From Clostridiales bacterium (GTDB taxonomy: Bacteria > Bacillota > Clostridia > Oscillospirales > CAG-272), in the NCBI GenBank assembly GCA_012800735.1, contig JAAZIU010000022.1, forward strand, positions 1 to 64,000: a DNA stretch of 64,000 nt. The letters are read 5' to 3'. Below are positions 44,801 to 52,573 of the stretch, one piece after another. The number at the start of each line of letters is the position of its first letter. Position 1 is the stretch's first letter. The notes below the pieces were generated by a model, which saw only the letters and a program-made list of their open reading frames with translations, searched no databases and was not told the DNA's origin. The translations under genes were made by a program, and so were the position numbers.

Positions 44801-44917
44801 TATTACCGCTCTCAGCCGGCTTTCCTCAGCTATCTCGAACCTGCCGCCGCCGAGCGGCGCAGGATATTCTCTCCGCTGATTAAACGGGCGGAGGAGACGC
44901 TGAAAAAGCTTAAATAA
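41825..44917 (+). CDS. DUF5107 and TPR-repeat protein, 1030 aa
   Basis: The first about 380 residues match the DUF5107 pattern, a galactose-mutarotase-like beta-sandwich: YMQLIILPQLGGRIFAALDK (near 60), GGVEFNWPFHHRPATYMPSD, ETKVRVTNRT and WGQDQNAKSWE. From about residue 450 on the protein is helical with tetratricopeptide-like repeats (KIHYLYGLCCQRQGRYDDAY, ARYLLGVLRMGQRRYAEAEA and others). No signal peptide, so it is cytoplasmic. The mutarotase-like domain suggests binding of a sugar; no activity is established for the family. AAGGAGG precedes ATG, 13 bases after the URO-D stop. A bidirectional terminator follows. Confidence 0.82.
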   Translation: MKRKVTAQSFTLTIPTYPEAPYETLPMFAETRNHQATSGNPFPNAVTLSPCAETAEDRDYIAVRLENKYMQLIILPQLGGRIFAALDKRSGYNFFYRQHVIKPALIGCLGSWISGGVEFNWPFHHRPATYMPSDWTIEEGEDGSATVWLSDSDPFYRMKGTVGICLYPDKCYIETKVRVTNRTSVRNPFLWWQNAAVSINENYRLFFPHDVDHVVQHYRTVSTSWPIAKGNYAGCDFGDGTDISLIYNAPHSTSYFAAPSKFDFFGGYDEGKDAGVIHIADHHISPGKKMFAWGQDQNAKSWETKLTDDDGPYCELMAGVYTDNQPDFTWLAPYETKSFSQYWYPITKTGVPDYADLQCSVTVKGDKVSVASTSALPDVRVRLSVGDEELCDELTEFKDATTLNFKLSRKVNPGECWRIQVTSAGRSVSDYTDEEFPSQTPRIIGRRKTPDEIKSAYEAYNVGEHLILYRDPVADPEKYWERSIKLDKYMIPAYLSLAESRICRGLYDEAEKLLDDATVLRDEFNQRPESGKIHYLYGLCCQRQGRYDDAYDAFRKAMWSYDKISAAATKASALALRRRDWKDARALAQKAYESDNSNTAAVIRMLLADYRLHDEAAVKADIALLSDEKLNMTYAWALVSIGMADEGEFFARLESPPSQTVIDVACEFMSFGFNTEARKLLDGAINRLPEDKVSAMVYYLAELTPPSEELCRVFPTRPEEASALEKAIEADPRDEFARYLLGVLRMGQRRYAEAEALWSGGRSCGCLRGLAICAWRRGARAKALNLLRRACKAARKGPELDAVIFESAYLMNQIGADAEKTISLILSAGEPERDDTALELITAYCRAGKAEKALELLKTHNFRPGEGSEAMLAYSYINTVCSLGDERFRSGDIDAAVEAYIAAQSIPEWLDGNISGDSPFARAKLGEAECLLRKNPDDEKAKAILARLCDIHPDTFVRAELLCRVGRKDDAVKLLEGRISDWKRQLTISESGYYRSQPAFLSYLEPAAAERRRIFSPLIKRAEETLKKLK

Positions 44918-44928
44918 CACAAAATACG

Positions 44929-44988
44929 AAAAAAGCCGCCCTGTGGAGATTAAATCCGCAGGGCGGCAGCGTTATATGCTGTTTTTTT
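44929..44988. terminator. Bidirectional terminator between convergent genes
   Basis: A 13-bp stem with one G-U pair (44935-44947 and 44955-44967) is flanked by A6 on the left and a TTTTTTT run at about 44982-44988 on the right. It can end both the DUF5107 transcript and the minus-strand oxidoreductase transcript, for which the T6 follows directly. Confidence 0.85.
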
Positions 44989-45006
44989 AAGGGCGCTTCG
45001 ATAACC

Positions 45007-46143
45007 TTATATCTTGATTATCTGCTCCTCGCGGGGCATTCCTTTTCTGAAATTGGGAATCTCAATCATCCTTGAGCCGTTAGTCAGGCTGAGCTCGGAA
45101 AGCAGGCCGACCGCCGTCCATTCGCAGGCTTTGTAGACGTTGTAATAAGGCTCCTTGTTTTCCCGGATGCTCTGAATGAAGTCGTCGACGATGAAGAAGT
45201 CGCCGCCGCCGTGGCCGGCGTTTTTCTCACTATCCGTCGCTATCTTGTAACGATCCGGCAGATATTCGGCGAAATCAAACAGCGGACGCCAATGCTGGTC
45301 GCCGTTCGGGTCTTCTTCGGTGCGGATTGCGATTGCCGGACCTGAGCTTAAAGCGCCGGCTGCCTGATAAGCGCCTTTTGTTCCCTGGAGATGATAATGG
45401 GTCGCATCATGCGGGCGGTTTGAAGTGCAGTCAACTCTTATCTGAACGACTTTTCCGGAGTCGGTGTAGCACATTGTCGTCGTACCGTCGTCCTGACGTA
45501 CGCCGCGGTCGTTGTAGCAGCCCGCAGGGGCGAAGGTAGCTATCTCGCGGATGCGCTCATTTTCAAGCCAGGTCATGACCGGACCTAAGGAATGGGTCGG
45601 GTAGAAATTGCCGCGCTTGCCGAACTGCCAGTATTTTCTCCAGCTTGATTTTCCGTTCGGGTATTCGATCAGTTCGGAGCAGTTGTGGAGATACATTCCG
45701 ACGGCGTAGTAAGGATCGCCGAACATTCCGCGGTCGACAAGGCTCTTGACGAGCTGAACTTCCGGGGTATAGCAGTAGTTTTCGGCGTACATATATATCT
45801 TGCCCGAACGCTCGACCGCTTCGCAGAGCCAGAAAAGCTCGTCCATAGTAACGCCCGCTGTGACTTCGCTCATGACATGCTTGCCCGCCTCCAGCGCGTA
45901 AAGCGCCTGCGGAACATGGCACTGCATCGGGGTCGCTATGTGTATCGCGTCGAGGTCGGAATCCGCCATATCCTCGAAAACGCGGTAGCGATGGGGAATG
46001 TTGTACGCATCCGCCATATGATTCAGCGTATCCTCGTTAAGGTCGCAAATTGCCGCTATCTCAACATCCGGATCGGCTCTAAGCCCCTGAATTATCGACT
46101 GCGCTCTTGTTCCCGCAAGTCCGACTTTGATTTTCTTCGCCAT
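45007..46143 (-). CDS. Gfo/Idh/MocA family oxidoreductase with altered EKP motif, 378 aa
   Basis: The N-terminal Rossmann segment is KVGLAGTRAQSIIQGL with no GxGxxG triplet (GTRAQS instead). The position of the usual EKP reads HVMSEVTAGVTMDEL (near 93), so the conserved catalytic Lys is missing; this places it in a distinct branch of the family. The C-domain keeps GNFYPTHSLGPVMTWL with His in the expected place. Substrate and even activity are uncertain. GGAGG precedes ATG. It is a single-gene unit with its own promoter. Confidence 0.85.
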   Translation of the reverse strand: MAKKIKVGLAGTRAQSIIQGLRADPDVEIAAICDLNEDTLNHMADAYNIPHRYRVFEDMADSDLDAIHIATPMQCHVPQALYALEAGKHVMSEVTAGVTMDELFWLCEAVERSGKIYMYAENYCYTPEVQLVKSLVDRGMFGDPYYAVGMYLHNCSELIEYPNGKSSWRKYWQFGKRGNFYPTHSLGPVMTWLENERIREIATFAPAGCYNDRGVRQDDGTTTMCYTDSGKVVQIRVDCTSNRPHDATHYHLQGTKGAYQAAGALSSGPAIAIRTEEDPNGDQHWRPLFDFAEYLPDRYKIATDSEKNAGHGGGDFFIVDDFIQSIRENKEPYYNVYKACEWTAVGLLSELSLTNGSRMIEIPNFRKGMPREEQIIKI

Positions 46144-46190
46144 GACATCCTCCGTAAATTACGTTATTTTATATTTTTACCGATACAGAT

Positions 46191-46219
46191 ATTATATACC
46201 GTAAAGCCGGGTATGTCAA
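46191..46219 (-). promoter_or_regulatory. Promoter of the second Gfo/Idh gene
   Basis: Minus-strand TTGACA (46214-46219), 17-base spacer, TATAAT (46191-46196). Confidence 0.85.
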
Positions 46220-46250
46220 GACAGTTTCGGTATATTCGCGGATTTCGACA

Positions 46251-46280
46251 TAAAAAGACCGCCCGAAGAGCGGTCTTTTA
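46251..46280 (-). terminator. Terminator of the CBM9 protein gene
   Basis: Minus-strand stem AAAAGACCGC/GCGGTCTTTT (arms 46270-46279 and 46253-46262) with a TTCG-containing loop and TTTTT tail. Confidence 0.85.
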
Positions 46281-46295
46281 TTTGGGTTTTACAGA

Positions 46296-47174
46296 TTATT
46301 TGCGCTTTTTCGAAGCTGCTGTCGTAATTACGGGTACGCCAACGGCAGTTGCTACCGCGATAAAGAGAAGCAGCGAGGAGCCGGTCTGAGCTGCGGGAGC
46401 GGGAGCAGCCGGAGCTTCAGCAACGGTTTCGGCAGCGGGAGCTTCTGCTGCGGGAGCTTCTGCTGCCGGGGCTTCTTCGACTTCAACTACCGGTTCAAAC
46501 TTAACATCGCTGAAGATCAGGGTGTTGTAGTTGTCGTCAACTACCGACCATGCGCTGGTCTGACCGGTGGCAATCATCGGCTGGTAGTCGCGGGCGGCGT
46601 CTCCGTCGGCGTCGTCGTTGAATGCGACGGTGAAGGGGACTTCGTTTCCGGCGGCGACTTTGTACTCAGATCCGAACGGAATCGACATTTCGATATCCCA
46701 GCCCTTGCCGGTCATGACAAAAGCAAATTTCGCATCTGCGACATAGTTATCCCAGTGTCCGCCGCGGCCTGCCCATGCGGAGAAGTTCGGGCCGATGGTA
46801 TACTGGCCGGCGTTGATGGTGGTGATATCGTCCGAGTAGCCCTCGAATGAGAAGTAAATCTCAACCGAGTCAGACTGATAGTTGGAAGAGCAGGCATCAG
46901 CCGGGGTAACGGTCGGGTCGGTTACTTCGCAGAAGTAATACATGTTTGTATCGTCCCACGCGGCGTATACGACTGCGGTGCCGGCCATTTCGCCGTCTTC
47001 GGTAACGGCGACCGGAATCGCGTCGGCGGCAGTATAAATCTCGTCTTTAATACCGTCTACAACGGCGGTTCCGTTTACAGCCTTAAATTTGGTATCGGGG
47101 TTGGCTGCGAAAACGACTGCTCCGAGCATTGCGACGAGCGCAACGGTGAGCAGAATGGAAAATAATTTTTTCAT
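46296..47174 (-). CDS. Secreted CBM9-like sugar-binding protein with C-terminal membrane/wall anchor, 292 aa
   Basis: A Sec signal peptide (about residues 1-23, ending VVFAA) is followed by a domain resembling carbohydrate-binding module 9: VDGIKDEIYTAADAIPV, YAAWDDTNMYYFCEVTDPTV, SDSVEIYFSFEG and GWDIEMSIPFGSEYK. Then comes a repetitive Ala-Pro-Glu linker (APAAEAPAAEAPAAE, about 225-262) and a C-terminal AAQTG, a hydrophobic helix and the basic tail KKRK. The ending resembles a non-standard sortase signal or a simple membrane anchor. It should hold glycan at the cell surface. AAAGGATG precedes ATG; own promoter and terminator. Confidence 0.8.
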   Translation of the reverse strand: MKKLFSILLTVALVAMLGAVVFAANPDTKFKAVNGTAVVDGIKDEIYTAADAIPVAVTEDGEMAGTAVVYAAWDDTNMYYFCEVTDPTVTPADACSSNYQSDSVEIYFSFEGYSDDITTINAGQYTIGPNFSAWAGRGGHWDNYVADAKFAFVMTGKGWDIEMSIPFGSEYKVAAGNEVPFTVAFNDDADGDAARDYQPMIATGQTSAWSVVDDNYNTLIFSDVKFEPVVEVEEAPAAEAPAAEAPAAETVAEAPAAPAPAAQTGSSLLLFIAVATAVGVPVITTAASKKRK

Positions 47175-47270
47175 AAGATCATCCTTTCAAAATAAATCTT
47201 GTTAAAACCCGGAACCGTTGACTATATGTTAATAAAATGAAATAATATATAGCCACAAGTCCTTATGATA

Positions 47271-47299
47271 ATTATACACCCAAATCACCGTTATGTCAA
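47271..47299 (-). promoter_or_regulatory. Promoter of the CBM9 protein gene
   Basis: Minus-strand TTGACA (47294-47299), 17-base spacer, TATAAT (47271-47276), with an AT-rich leader of about 90 bases. Confidence 0.83.
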
Positions 47300-47365
47300 C
47301 ATATTACCCTTGTACGCAATGTAAAATCAAGGTAAAATGGTATAATTATACACGCAACCGTCAGC

Positions 47366-49672
47366 TTAACGCTGCGAATCATATCGGGAGAGTATCTCAA
47401 TCGCGAGCGCGGGATCGGTTTCGGCGCGGCGGCGTAATATATCCGCATTCTTTTTCAGTATCCCGCTCAAGATTTCCCGGTTTTCGACGGCGCATTCGGC
47501 GGCTTTTATAAGCCTTTCCGGGTCGAAACCGGTTATCGGAAGGATGAAATCGGGGCAGATATCAAGGGTTCCGGTCTGGCGGATGAGCGCGGTCAGCTTC
47601 GGGTCGCAGTCAAGCCCGATTCCCGGCGTCCCGCCGGCAAAGCCGTAGATTAAAATATGCAGCCGCAGCGAGATGATAAAGGCGCAGCGCCCGGCATACG
47701 CCCGCATATCACGCGGACTTAAGGTATCAAGCAGAATTGAGCCGGGGATTTTCTCCGCCGCCTCTTTGCATACATCGAGGTCCTGGCGGAGCTGCAACGG
47801 GACGAACACCGGCGTAAGACCGGTTTTTTGTGATGTTTTTTCGGCGGCGCCGATGATTTTTTCGATAAGGTCGGAGTCGCATTCGCCGGGTATCCTGCCG
47901 CGAAGGGCGACGGCGAAGGTTTTTTCAACATCGGCTATCCCCTTTTCGGCAAGACTGTATTCAAGCCAGCTCATATCCGCCGGCTCAAGCAGAAACGCCG
48001 GATCGGCGGTGACGGCGGTCGAAATATCGTCGACACCCAAACGGCGAAGCAGCGAAAGAGAACCTTCGTCGCGGAGGGTTATCGCGTCCATATCTTCAAG
48101 CGCCGTTTTCGTCAGCCGCTCCGCCTTCTCGCCGTGTATCGGTCCCAGCCCCGAGCCGTAAAGCATACACTTCACACCTCGCTTCTTTGCCGCCTCGATT
48201 ATCTTTACATAATAGATAAGCGAGCGCTGAGAGGTGGTATTCTGAAGCAGCGAGCCTCCGCCGTTTATAAGCAGTCGGGCGCGGCTCATCGCCCGGTTGA
48301 TTTCGATTATATTGAAGCGATTTACCGTTTTAACCGCATAAAGCCGTCTCAACCGGCGAGGCTTGTGCGCCAGAACGGTAATATCGAGGTCGGGCGCAAG
48401 GGATTTAAGCGAGTTTGTAATCTGATACAGCAGGCTGTCGTCGCCGGTGTTTCCGAAACCGTAATAGCCGCTTAAAATGACATCCGTCCCGCCCTTTTTC
48501 GGTCGGAAAGGACGAAGAAGGTTGTATAATTTCTCGGCGTCGTCCGCCATTCGGGTGACGGTAAATCTGCGCATGACGAAATCGCGTCCGAAGCGCCCCA
48601 GCTCCTGCCTTTCTTTATCCGACAGCGAAAATAGCTCTTCTATATCCCGCTTCAGCGTCTCGGCGTCCGGCATTCGGCAGCCGCGGCCGCAAAGATTGGT
48701 GGAAAGCGCTTTTAGCTCCATATCGGGATCAAATCGGCCGAGATAACCCTGGCTGCCCGAAAGAATCACCGGCAGACCGCAAGCCATCGCCTCAAGCGCG
48801 GCGCGGGAAACGCCGACAAATACGCTGTCGGTGTAGAAGCTGCCGTCCTCTCCTTTATATATGCCGCTGCGGAGCCGGAGGTTGACATCGGTAACAGAGC
48901 CGGTTATAATAACAACGTCCCTCTCAATTCCGCTATCCGATTTTATCTCCGCGTTGGCGCGCTCTCCTTCGGCTCGCAGCCTTTCAAGATTGTCTCCTCC
49001 GCCGATGATAACAAGTTCAAAATCAGGATAAATACGAGCAAGCTCCGGCGCCTTTTCGACGAGCATAAAAGCGCAGTGAGCGCTGGCTTCGTCTATTCGG
49101 CTGCAATATATGACACGATGCGCTTTTCCCGGCGGAAGTGGCATTCCGGAGGGTTTGTTCTGTGGCGGTAACGGCGAAAACTTTTCGGTGTCAATGCCGT
49201 TTATCGTGAGATGGATATTATCCGGCGGCACGCCGTATTCCCTTACGAGATACGCCTTGGTGTCGCAGCTTACCGCGAGGGAGTTTATCCCCCATTTCGA
49301 AAGCCGGCGCCAGAGGAAATTCATGTCGTAAACGCCGTGGCAGGTCGTCGCGAAACGGACGCCGTATCTTTCGCAGGCAAGAGAACAGATAAACGAAGAT
49401 ATGCGGGAATGCGAATGCACAAGGTCAAAGTTTCCGGTTTTAAGCAGCCGGCAGATACCCAGGTAAGCCCGAAAAGCTTTATCCGGACGCTTTGAATTCA
49501 TCGGAAGCTCGACATGATCAATGCCGTACGCTTCAAGTATCGGCACGAAAGCGCCGCCGTTTGACGCGACTGTAACCGAATGTCCCCGCCGCCGAAGCTC
49601 CTTTGACAGCTCGACTATATGCGTCTCCGCCCCGCCGATGTCAAGGGACATGGTAGCCATTAATATTTTCAT
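47366..49672 (-). CDS. Fusion of a GT4 glycosyltransferase and a CsaB-type polysaccharide pyruvyl transferase, 768 aa
   Basis: The N-terminal half (about 1-385) is a GT4 glycosyltransferase: MSLDIGGAETHIVELSKELR at residue 7, LVHSHSRISSFICSL and the nucleotide-sugar site VGVSRAALEAMACGLPVILS near 293. The C-terminal half (about 394-768) is CsaB-like: VILSGYYGFGNTGDDSLLYQ, INGGGSLLQNTTSQRSLIYY and IISLRLHILIYGFAGGTPGI. CsaB pyruvylates a secondary cell-wall polymer that binds SLH-domain surface proteins. A fusion suggests one protein builds and pyruvylates that polymer. No clear Shine-Dalgarno; a terminator-like hairpin ends 10 bases before the ATG. Confidence 0.9.
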   Translation of the reverse strand: MKILMATMSLDIGGAETHIVELSKELRRRGHSVTVASNGGAFVPILEAYGIDHVELPMNSKRPDKAFRAYLGICRLLKTGNFDLVHSHSRISSFICSLACERYGVRFATTCHGVYDMNFLWRRLSKWGINSLAVSCDTKAYLVREYGVPPDNIHLTINGIDTEKFSPLPPQNKPSGMPLPPGKAHRVIYCSRIDEASAHCAFMLVEKAPELARIYPDFELVIIGGGDNLERLRAEGERANAEIKSDSGIERDVVIITGSVTDVNLRLRSGIYKGEDGSFYTDSVFVGVSRAALEAMACGLPVILSGSQGYLGRFDPDMELKALSTNLCGRGCRMPDAETLKRDIEELFSLSDKERQELGRFGRDFVMRRFTVTRMADDAEKLYNLLRPFRPKKGGTDVILSGYYGFGNTGDDSLLYQITNSLKSLAPDLDITVLAHKPRRLRRLYAVKTVNRFNIIEINRAMSRARLLINGGGSLLQNTTSQRSLIYYVKIIEAAKKRGVKCMLYGSGLGPIHGEKAERLTKTALEDMDAITLRDEGSLSLLRRLGVDDISTAVTADPAFLLEPADMSWLEYSLAEKGIADVEKTFAVALRGRIPGECDSDLIEKIIGAAEKTSQKTGLTPVFVPLQLRQDLDVCKEAAEKIPGSILLDTLSPRDMRAYAGRCAFIISLRLHILIYGFAGGTPGIGLDCDPKLTALIRQTGTLDICPDFILPITGFDPERLIKAAECAVENREILSGILKKNADILRRRAETDPALAIEILSRYDSQR

Positions 49673-49681
49673 CTTAAATAT

Positions 49682-49739
49682 AAAAAAACACCTTAAAGGG
49701 AAGGTAAGAAATCCGTTTTGCGAAGATTTCTTCCTTCCC
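49682..49739 (-). terminator. Terminator-like hairpin between the MORN gene and the GT4-CsaB gene
   Basis: Minus-strand stem of 15 pairs with one bulge (arms 49725-49739 and 49698-49713), followed by a T7 run ending at about 49683. It ends only about 10 bases before the GT4-CsaB start codon, so it can either end the MORN transcript or control entry into the next gene. Confidence 0.8.
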
Positions 49740-49747
49740 CTGAATCT

Positions 49748-50581
49748 TTATTCGGTTGCCGGCTCGGTGCGGACAAATTTTCCGTCGCGGAAAAGTCCCT
49801 CGAGGGTGCGGCCGCTCGGCCAGGAGTATATCCCCCAGCCGTTCATAACGTCGTCGACGAAAGATCCGATGAAGGATTCGCCGTTTGCCCAGGTATAAGT
49901 TCCGTTTCCGCTGCGGCGGTCGTTCTTAAAATCGCCCTGATACTGGTCGCCGTTTGAGTAATAATACGCCCCGATACCGTTCTTCATATCGGCGGTGTAG
50001 TCGCCTTCGTAATAGGAACCGTCCGCCCAGACGAACTTGCCTTTGCCGTCTTTCTGGTCGTCTTTATAATAGCCGAAGTAGATGGAACCGTCCGCCCAGG
50101 TGTAGGTGCCGTAGCCGTCGCGGCGGCCGTCCTCCAGCTCGCCTTCGTATTCGTCGCCGTTGGCGTAGCGGAAGATGCCGGTGCCGGTGATGGCGTCATT
50201 TTCGAAGCTGCCGTGATAAACGTCGCCGGAGGCAAAAGTCATCGTTCCCTCGCCCTGGCGTATGAACTGCTGAAGCTGTCCTTCGTATATATCGCCGTTG
50301 TCGTAGGTGACGACGGATTTCGCCATGTCGATCTCAGCGGTCGAACCGTCGGAAAAATACAGTTTTCCCGTCAAAGGATTTCCGCCGTCGTCAACTGTGC
50401 CGAAAAATTTGATGTTATTGCCGTCGGTCAGGGTAACTTTGGTGTAGCGGATACCCGAAATGTATATAGCGCCGAACACCACTGCGACGGCAATGATAAC
50501 CAGCGCCAGGGTGATGACTATCACCGGACCGGTCAGCCGTCTGCGCTTTTTTTTGCGTCCGTCTTCGTTTTTATAATCCAT
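49748..50581 (-). CDS. Membrane-anchored MORN-repeat protein, 277 aa
   Basis: A very basic N-terminus (GRKKKRRRLTG) leads into one membrane helix (about residues 19-43). Outside follow about seven or eight MORN units of roughly 23 residues with the typical pattern, for example YANGDEYEGELEDGRRDGYG, ADGSYYEGDYTADMKNGIG and ANGESFIGSFVDDVMNGWG. MORN repeats form beta-hairpin stacks for protein or lipid contact; no enzyme activity is implied. It lies upstream of the GT4-CsaB gene and downstream of a two-TM protein gene on the same strand, so a role in envelope assembly is plausible but unproven. Confidence 0.85.
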   Translation of the reverse strand: MDYKNEDGRKKKRRRLTGPVIVITLALVIIAVAVVFGAIYISGIRYTKVTLTDGNNIKFFGTVDDGGNPLTGKLYFSDGSTAEIDMAKSVVTYDNGDIYEGQLQQFIRQGEGTMTFASGDVYHGSFENDAITGTGIFRYANGDEYEGELEDGRRDGYGTYTWADGSIYFGYYKDDQKDGKGKFVWADGSYYEGDYTADMKNGIGAYYYSNGDQYQGDFKNDRRSGNGTYTWANGESFIGSFVDDVMNGWGIYSWPSGRTLEGLFRDGKFVRTEPATE

Positions 50582-50702
50582 ATCAGTTAAATAATCTGTT
50601 CGAGAATCCGGCAGTCTTTACTGCTGCCGGCAGCTTCCCGAAAACTCCGTATCTCAGTATAAATGATAAATTGATTTTCCTTTAAATAGGGGAAACTTCC
50701 GC

Positions 50703-51224
50703 TTATCTGAATATATTTGCAAACATTTCCGACAGCGCCGGAACGATATAGAAGGAAAGCAGGGCGATGCCAAGCAGAACGGCTATCGATACCAGCGCCC
50801 AGATAATGGTTCTGGCTCCGCCGGTATATGTCATAATTGCCCGGTTCTGCATATCGTCGGGGATATAAAATCGGGTCGACGAATCAATTTTTCTCGGAGG
50901 CGTCTTTTGCCCCTTCTTCGGAGGCGGCGCGGGATAAGGAAGCTCCGGGCTCCTCACTATCTTTGCGTAAGAACCGCTGCCGAGGATTGCGCGGCGGGTA
51001 AGCAGCCGCAGGATGCGGGATTTGCCGAGTCCGGCTTCATCCATCGTAACGGCGGTCCACTCGCTTGACGCGCCGGAATCGAGCAGACGCCGGACAAAGC
51101 TGCCGAGGACATATTTATGGTAAACAGACAGCAGAATTCCTATAACGATTCCTGCAAAGATCGACCAGATGACAATGCTGAGCGTCTGGTCGTTTGCTTT
51201 TACAACAAAAAGGTCAGCGGACAT
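50703..51224 (-). CDS. Two-TM membrane protein of unknown function, 173 aa
   Basis: One hydrophobic helix lies near residues 16-37 (IVIWSIFAGIVIGILLSVYH) and a second near 139-163 (TIIWALVSIAVLLGIALLSF). The central part of about 95 residues is basic and includes a proline-rich stretch (PAPPPKKGQKTPPRK), and should face the cytoplasm or outside depending on topology. I know no family for it. AAAGGCGG precedes the ATG, and serS lies 33 bases upstream on the same strand, so it may be cotranscribed with serS. Confidence 0.7.
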   Translation of the reverse strand: MSADLFVVKANDQTLSIVIWSIFAGIVIGILLSVYHKYVLGSFVRRLLDSGASSEWTAVTMDEAGLGKSRILRLLTRRAILGSGSYAKIVRSPELPYPAPPPKKGQKTPPRKIDSSTRFYIPDDMQNRAIMTYTGGARTIIWALVSIAVLLGIALLSFYIVPALSEMFANIFR

Positions 51225-51257
51225 ATCAAACCGCCTTTCATTCGCGGGCTTGCCGAA

Positions 51258-52538
51258 TTATACTATCAGTTCCTTACCGCCCATATAAGGACGCAGCGCT
51301 TCGGGAATTCTTATCGTCCCGTCCTCCTGAAGGTTGTTTTCAAGGAATGCAATAAGCATGCGGGGAGGAGCGACGCAGGTGTTGTTCAGGGTGTGAGCGA
51401 AATATCTTGTGCCGTCCTTCTCTTTTACCCGAATCTGGAGCCTTCTTGCCTGGGCGTCGCCTAAGTTGGAGCAGGAGCCGACTTCAAAATATTTCTGCTG
51501 GCGGGGGCTCCACGCCTCGACGTCAAGGCTCTTTACCTTAAGGTCGGCAAGGTCGCCGGAGCAGCATTCGAGGGTGCGAACCGGTATATCGAGGGTGCGG
51601 AAGAAATCAACTGCGTTTTGGGCAAGCCGCTCAAACCACATCGGCGACTCTTCCGGCTTGCAGACGACTATCATCTCCTGCTTTTCGAACTGATGGATGC
51701 GGTAAACGCCGCGCTCTTCAATGCCGTGGGCGCCGACTTCCTTGCGGAAACAGGGGGAGTAGCTGGTGAGAGTATGCGGAAGCTCGTCGGCGTCCAAAAT
51801 AGTGTCAATAAAGCGACCGATCATACTGTGTTCTGAGGTGCCGATGAGATAGAGATCTTCGCCCTCGATTTTATACATCATATTTTCCATCTCGGAGAAG
51901 CTCATAACGCCGCTGACAACCTCGCCGCGGATCATAAACGGCGGAATAACGTAGGTAAAACCGCGGTCTATCATGAAATCTCGGCTGTAACTGAGGATAG
52001 AACTGTGCAGTCGCGCGATATCTCCGGTCAGATAGTAAAAGCCGTTGCCGGAAACTTTGCGGGCGGCGTCGAGATCGATGCCGCGAAGCCGTTCCATTAT
52101 GTCGACATGGTAAGGAATTTCATAATCCGGAACGACAGGCTCGCCGAAGCGCTCAAGCTCGACGTTATGAGTGTCGTCGGGCCCTAAAGGGACGGTCGGA
52201 TCAATTATCTGAGGGATGAGCAGCATCCGTTCGCGGATTTGCTCCTGAAGCTGTCCCTCCATAACTTCTATATCGGCAAGTTCGGCGACAATTTCGCTGA
52301 CTTCCGCTTTTGCCTCTTCGGCTTCTTCCTTTTTGCCCTGTCCGATAAGCGCGCCTATCTGCCTTGATATCTTCCTGCGCTTTGAACGAAGCGAATCCGC
52401 CTCTTGTATCGCCGCGCGATAGCGAAGGTCAAGGTCGATTACTTCGTCGACAAGCGGCAGCTTTGCGTCCTGGAATTTTTTCTTTATGTTTTCCCGTACC
52501 AGATCCGGCTGGTTGCGGATAAGATTTATGTCTATCAT
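51258..52538 (-). CDS. serS: Seryl-tRNA synthetase
   Basis: Class II synthetase that charges tRNA-Ser. The N-terminal about 110 residues form the antiparallel coiled-coil arm (EADSLRSKRRKISRQIGAL). Motif 2 is CFRKEVGAHGIEERGVYRIH (near 262) and motif 3 is NNTCVAPPRMLIAFLENN near 390. The 426-residue length is standard. AGGAG precedes the ATG. It lies just downstream of parB (35 bases), so it may be transcribed with the par genes. Confidence 0.98.
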   Translation of the reverse strand: MIDINLIRNQPDLVRENIKKKFQDAKLPLVDEVIDLDLRYRAAIQEADSLRSKRRKISRQIGALIGQGKKEEAEEAKAEVSEIVAELADIEVMEGQLQEQIRERMLLIPQIIDPTVPLGPDDTHNVELERFGEPVVPDYEIPYHVDIMERLRGIDLDAARKVSGNGFYYLTGDIARLHSSILSYSRDFMIDRGFTYVIPPFMIRGEVVSGVMSFSEMENMMYKIEGEDLYLIGTSEHSMIGRFIDTILDADELPHTLTSYSPCFRKEVGAHGIEERGVYRIHQFEKQEMIVVCKPEESPMWFERLAQNAVDFFRTLDIPVRTLECCSGDLADLKVKSLDVEAWSPRQQKYFEVGSCSNLGDAQARRLQIRVKEKDGTRYFAHTLNNTCVAPPRMLIAFLENNLQEDGTIRIPEALRPYMGGKELIV

Positions 52539-52573
52539 GAAGGGAGCTCCTGTTAAATAATTATTGGTAAGTA

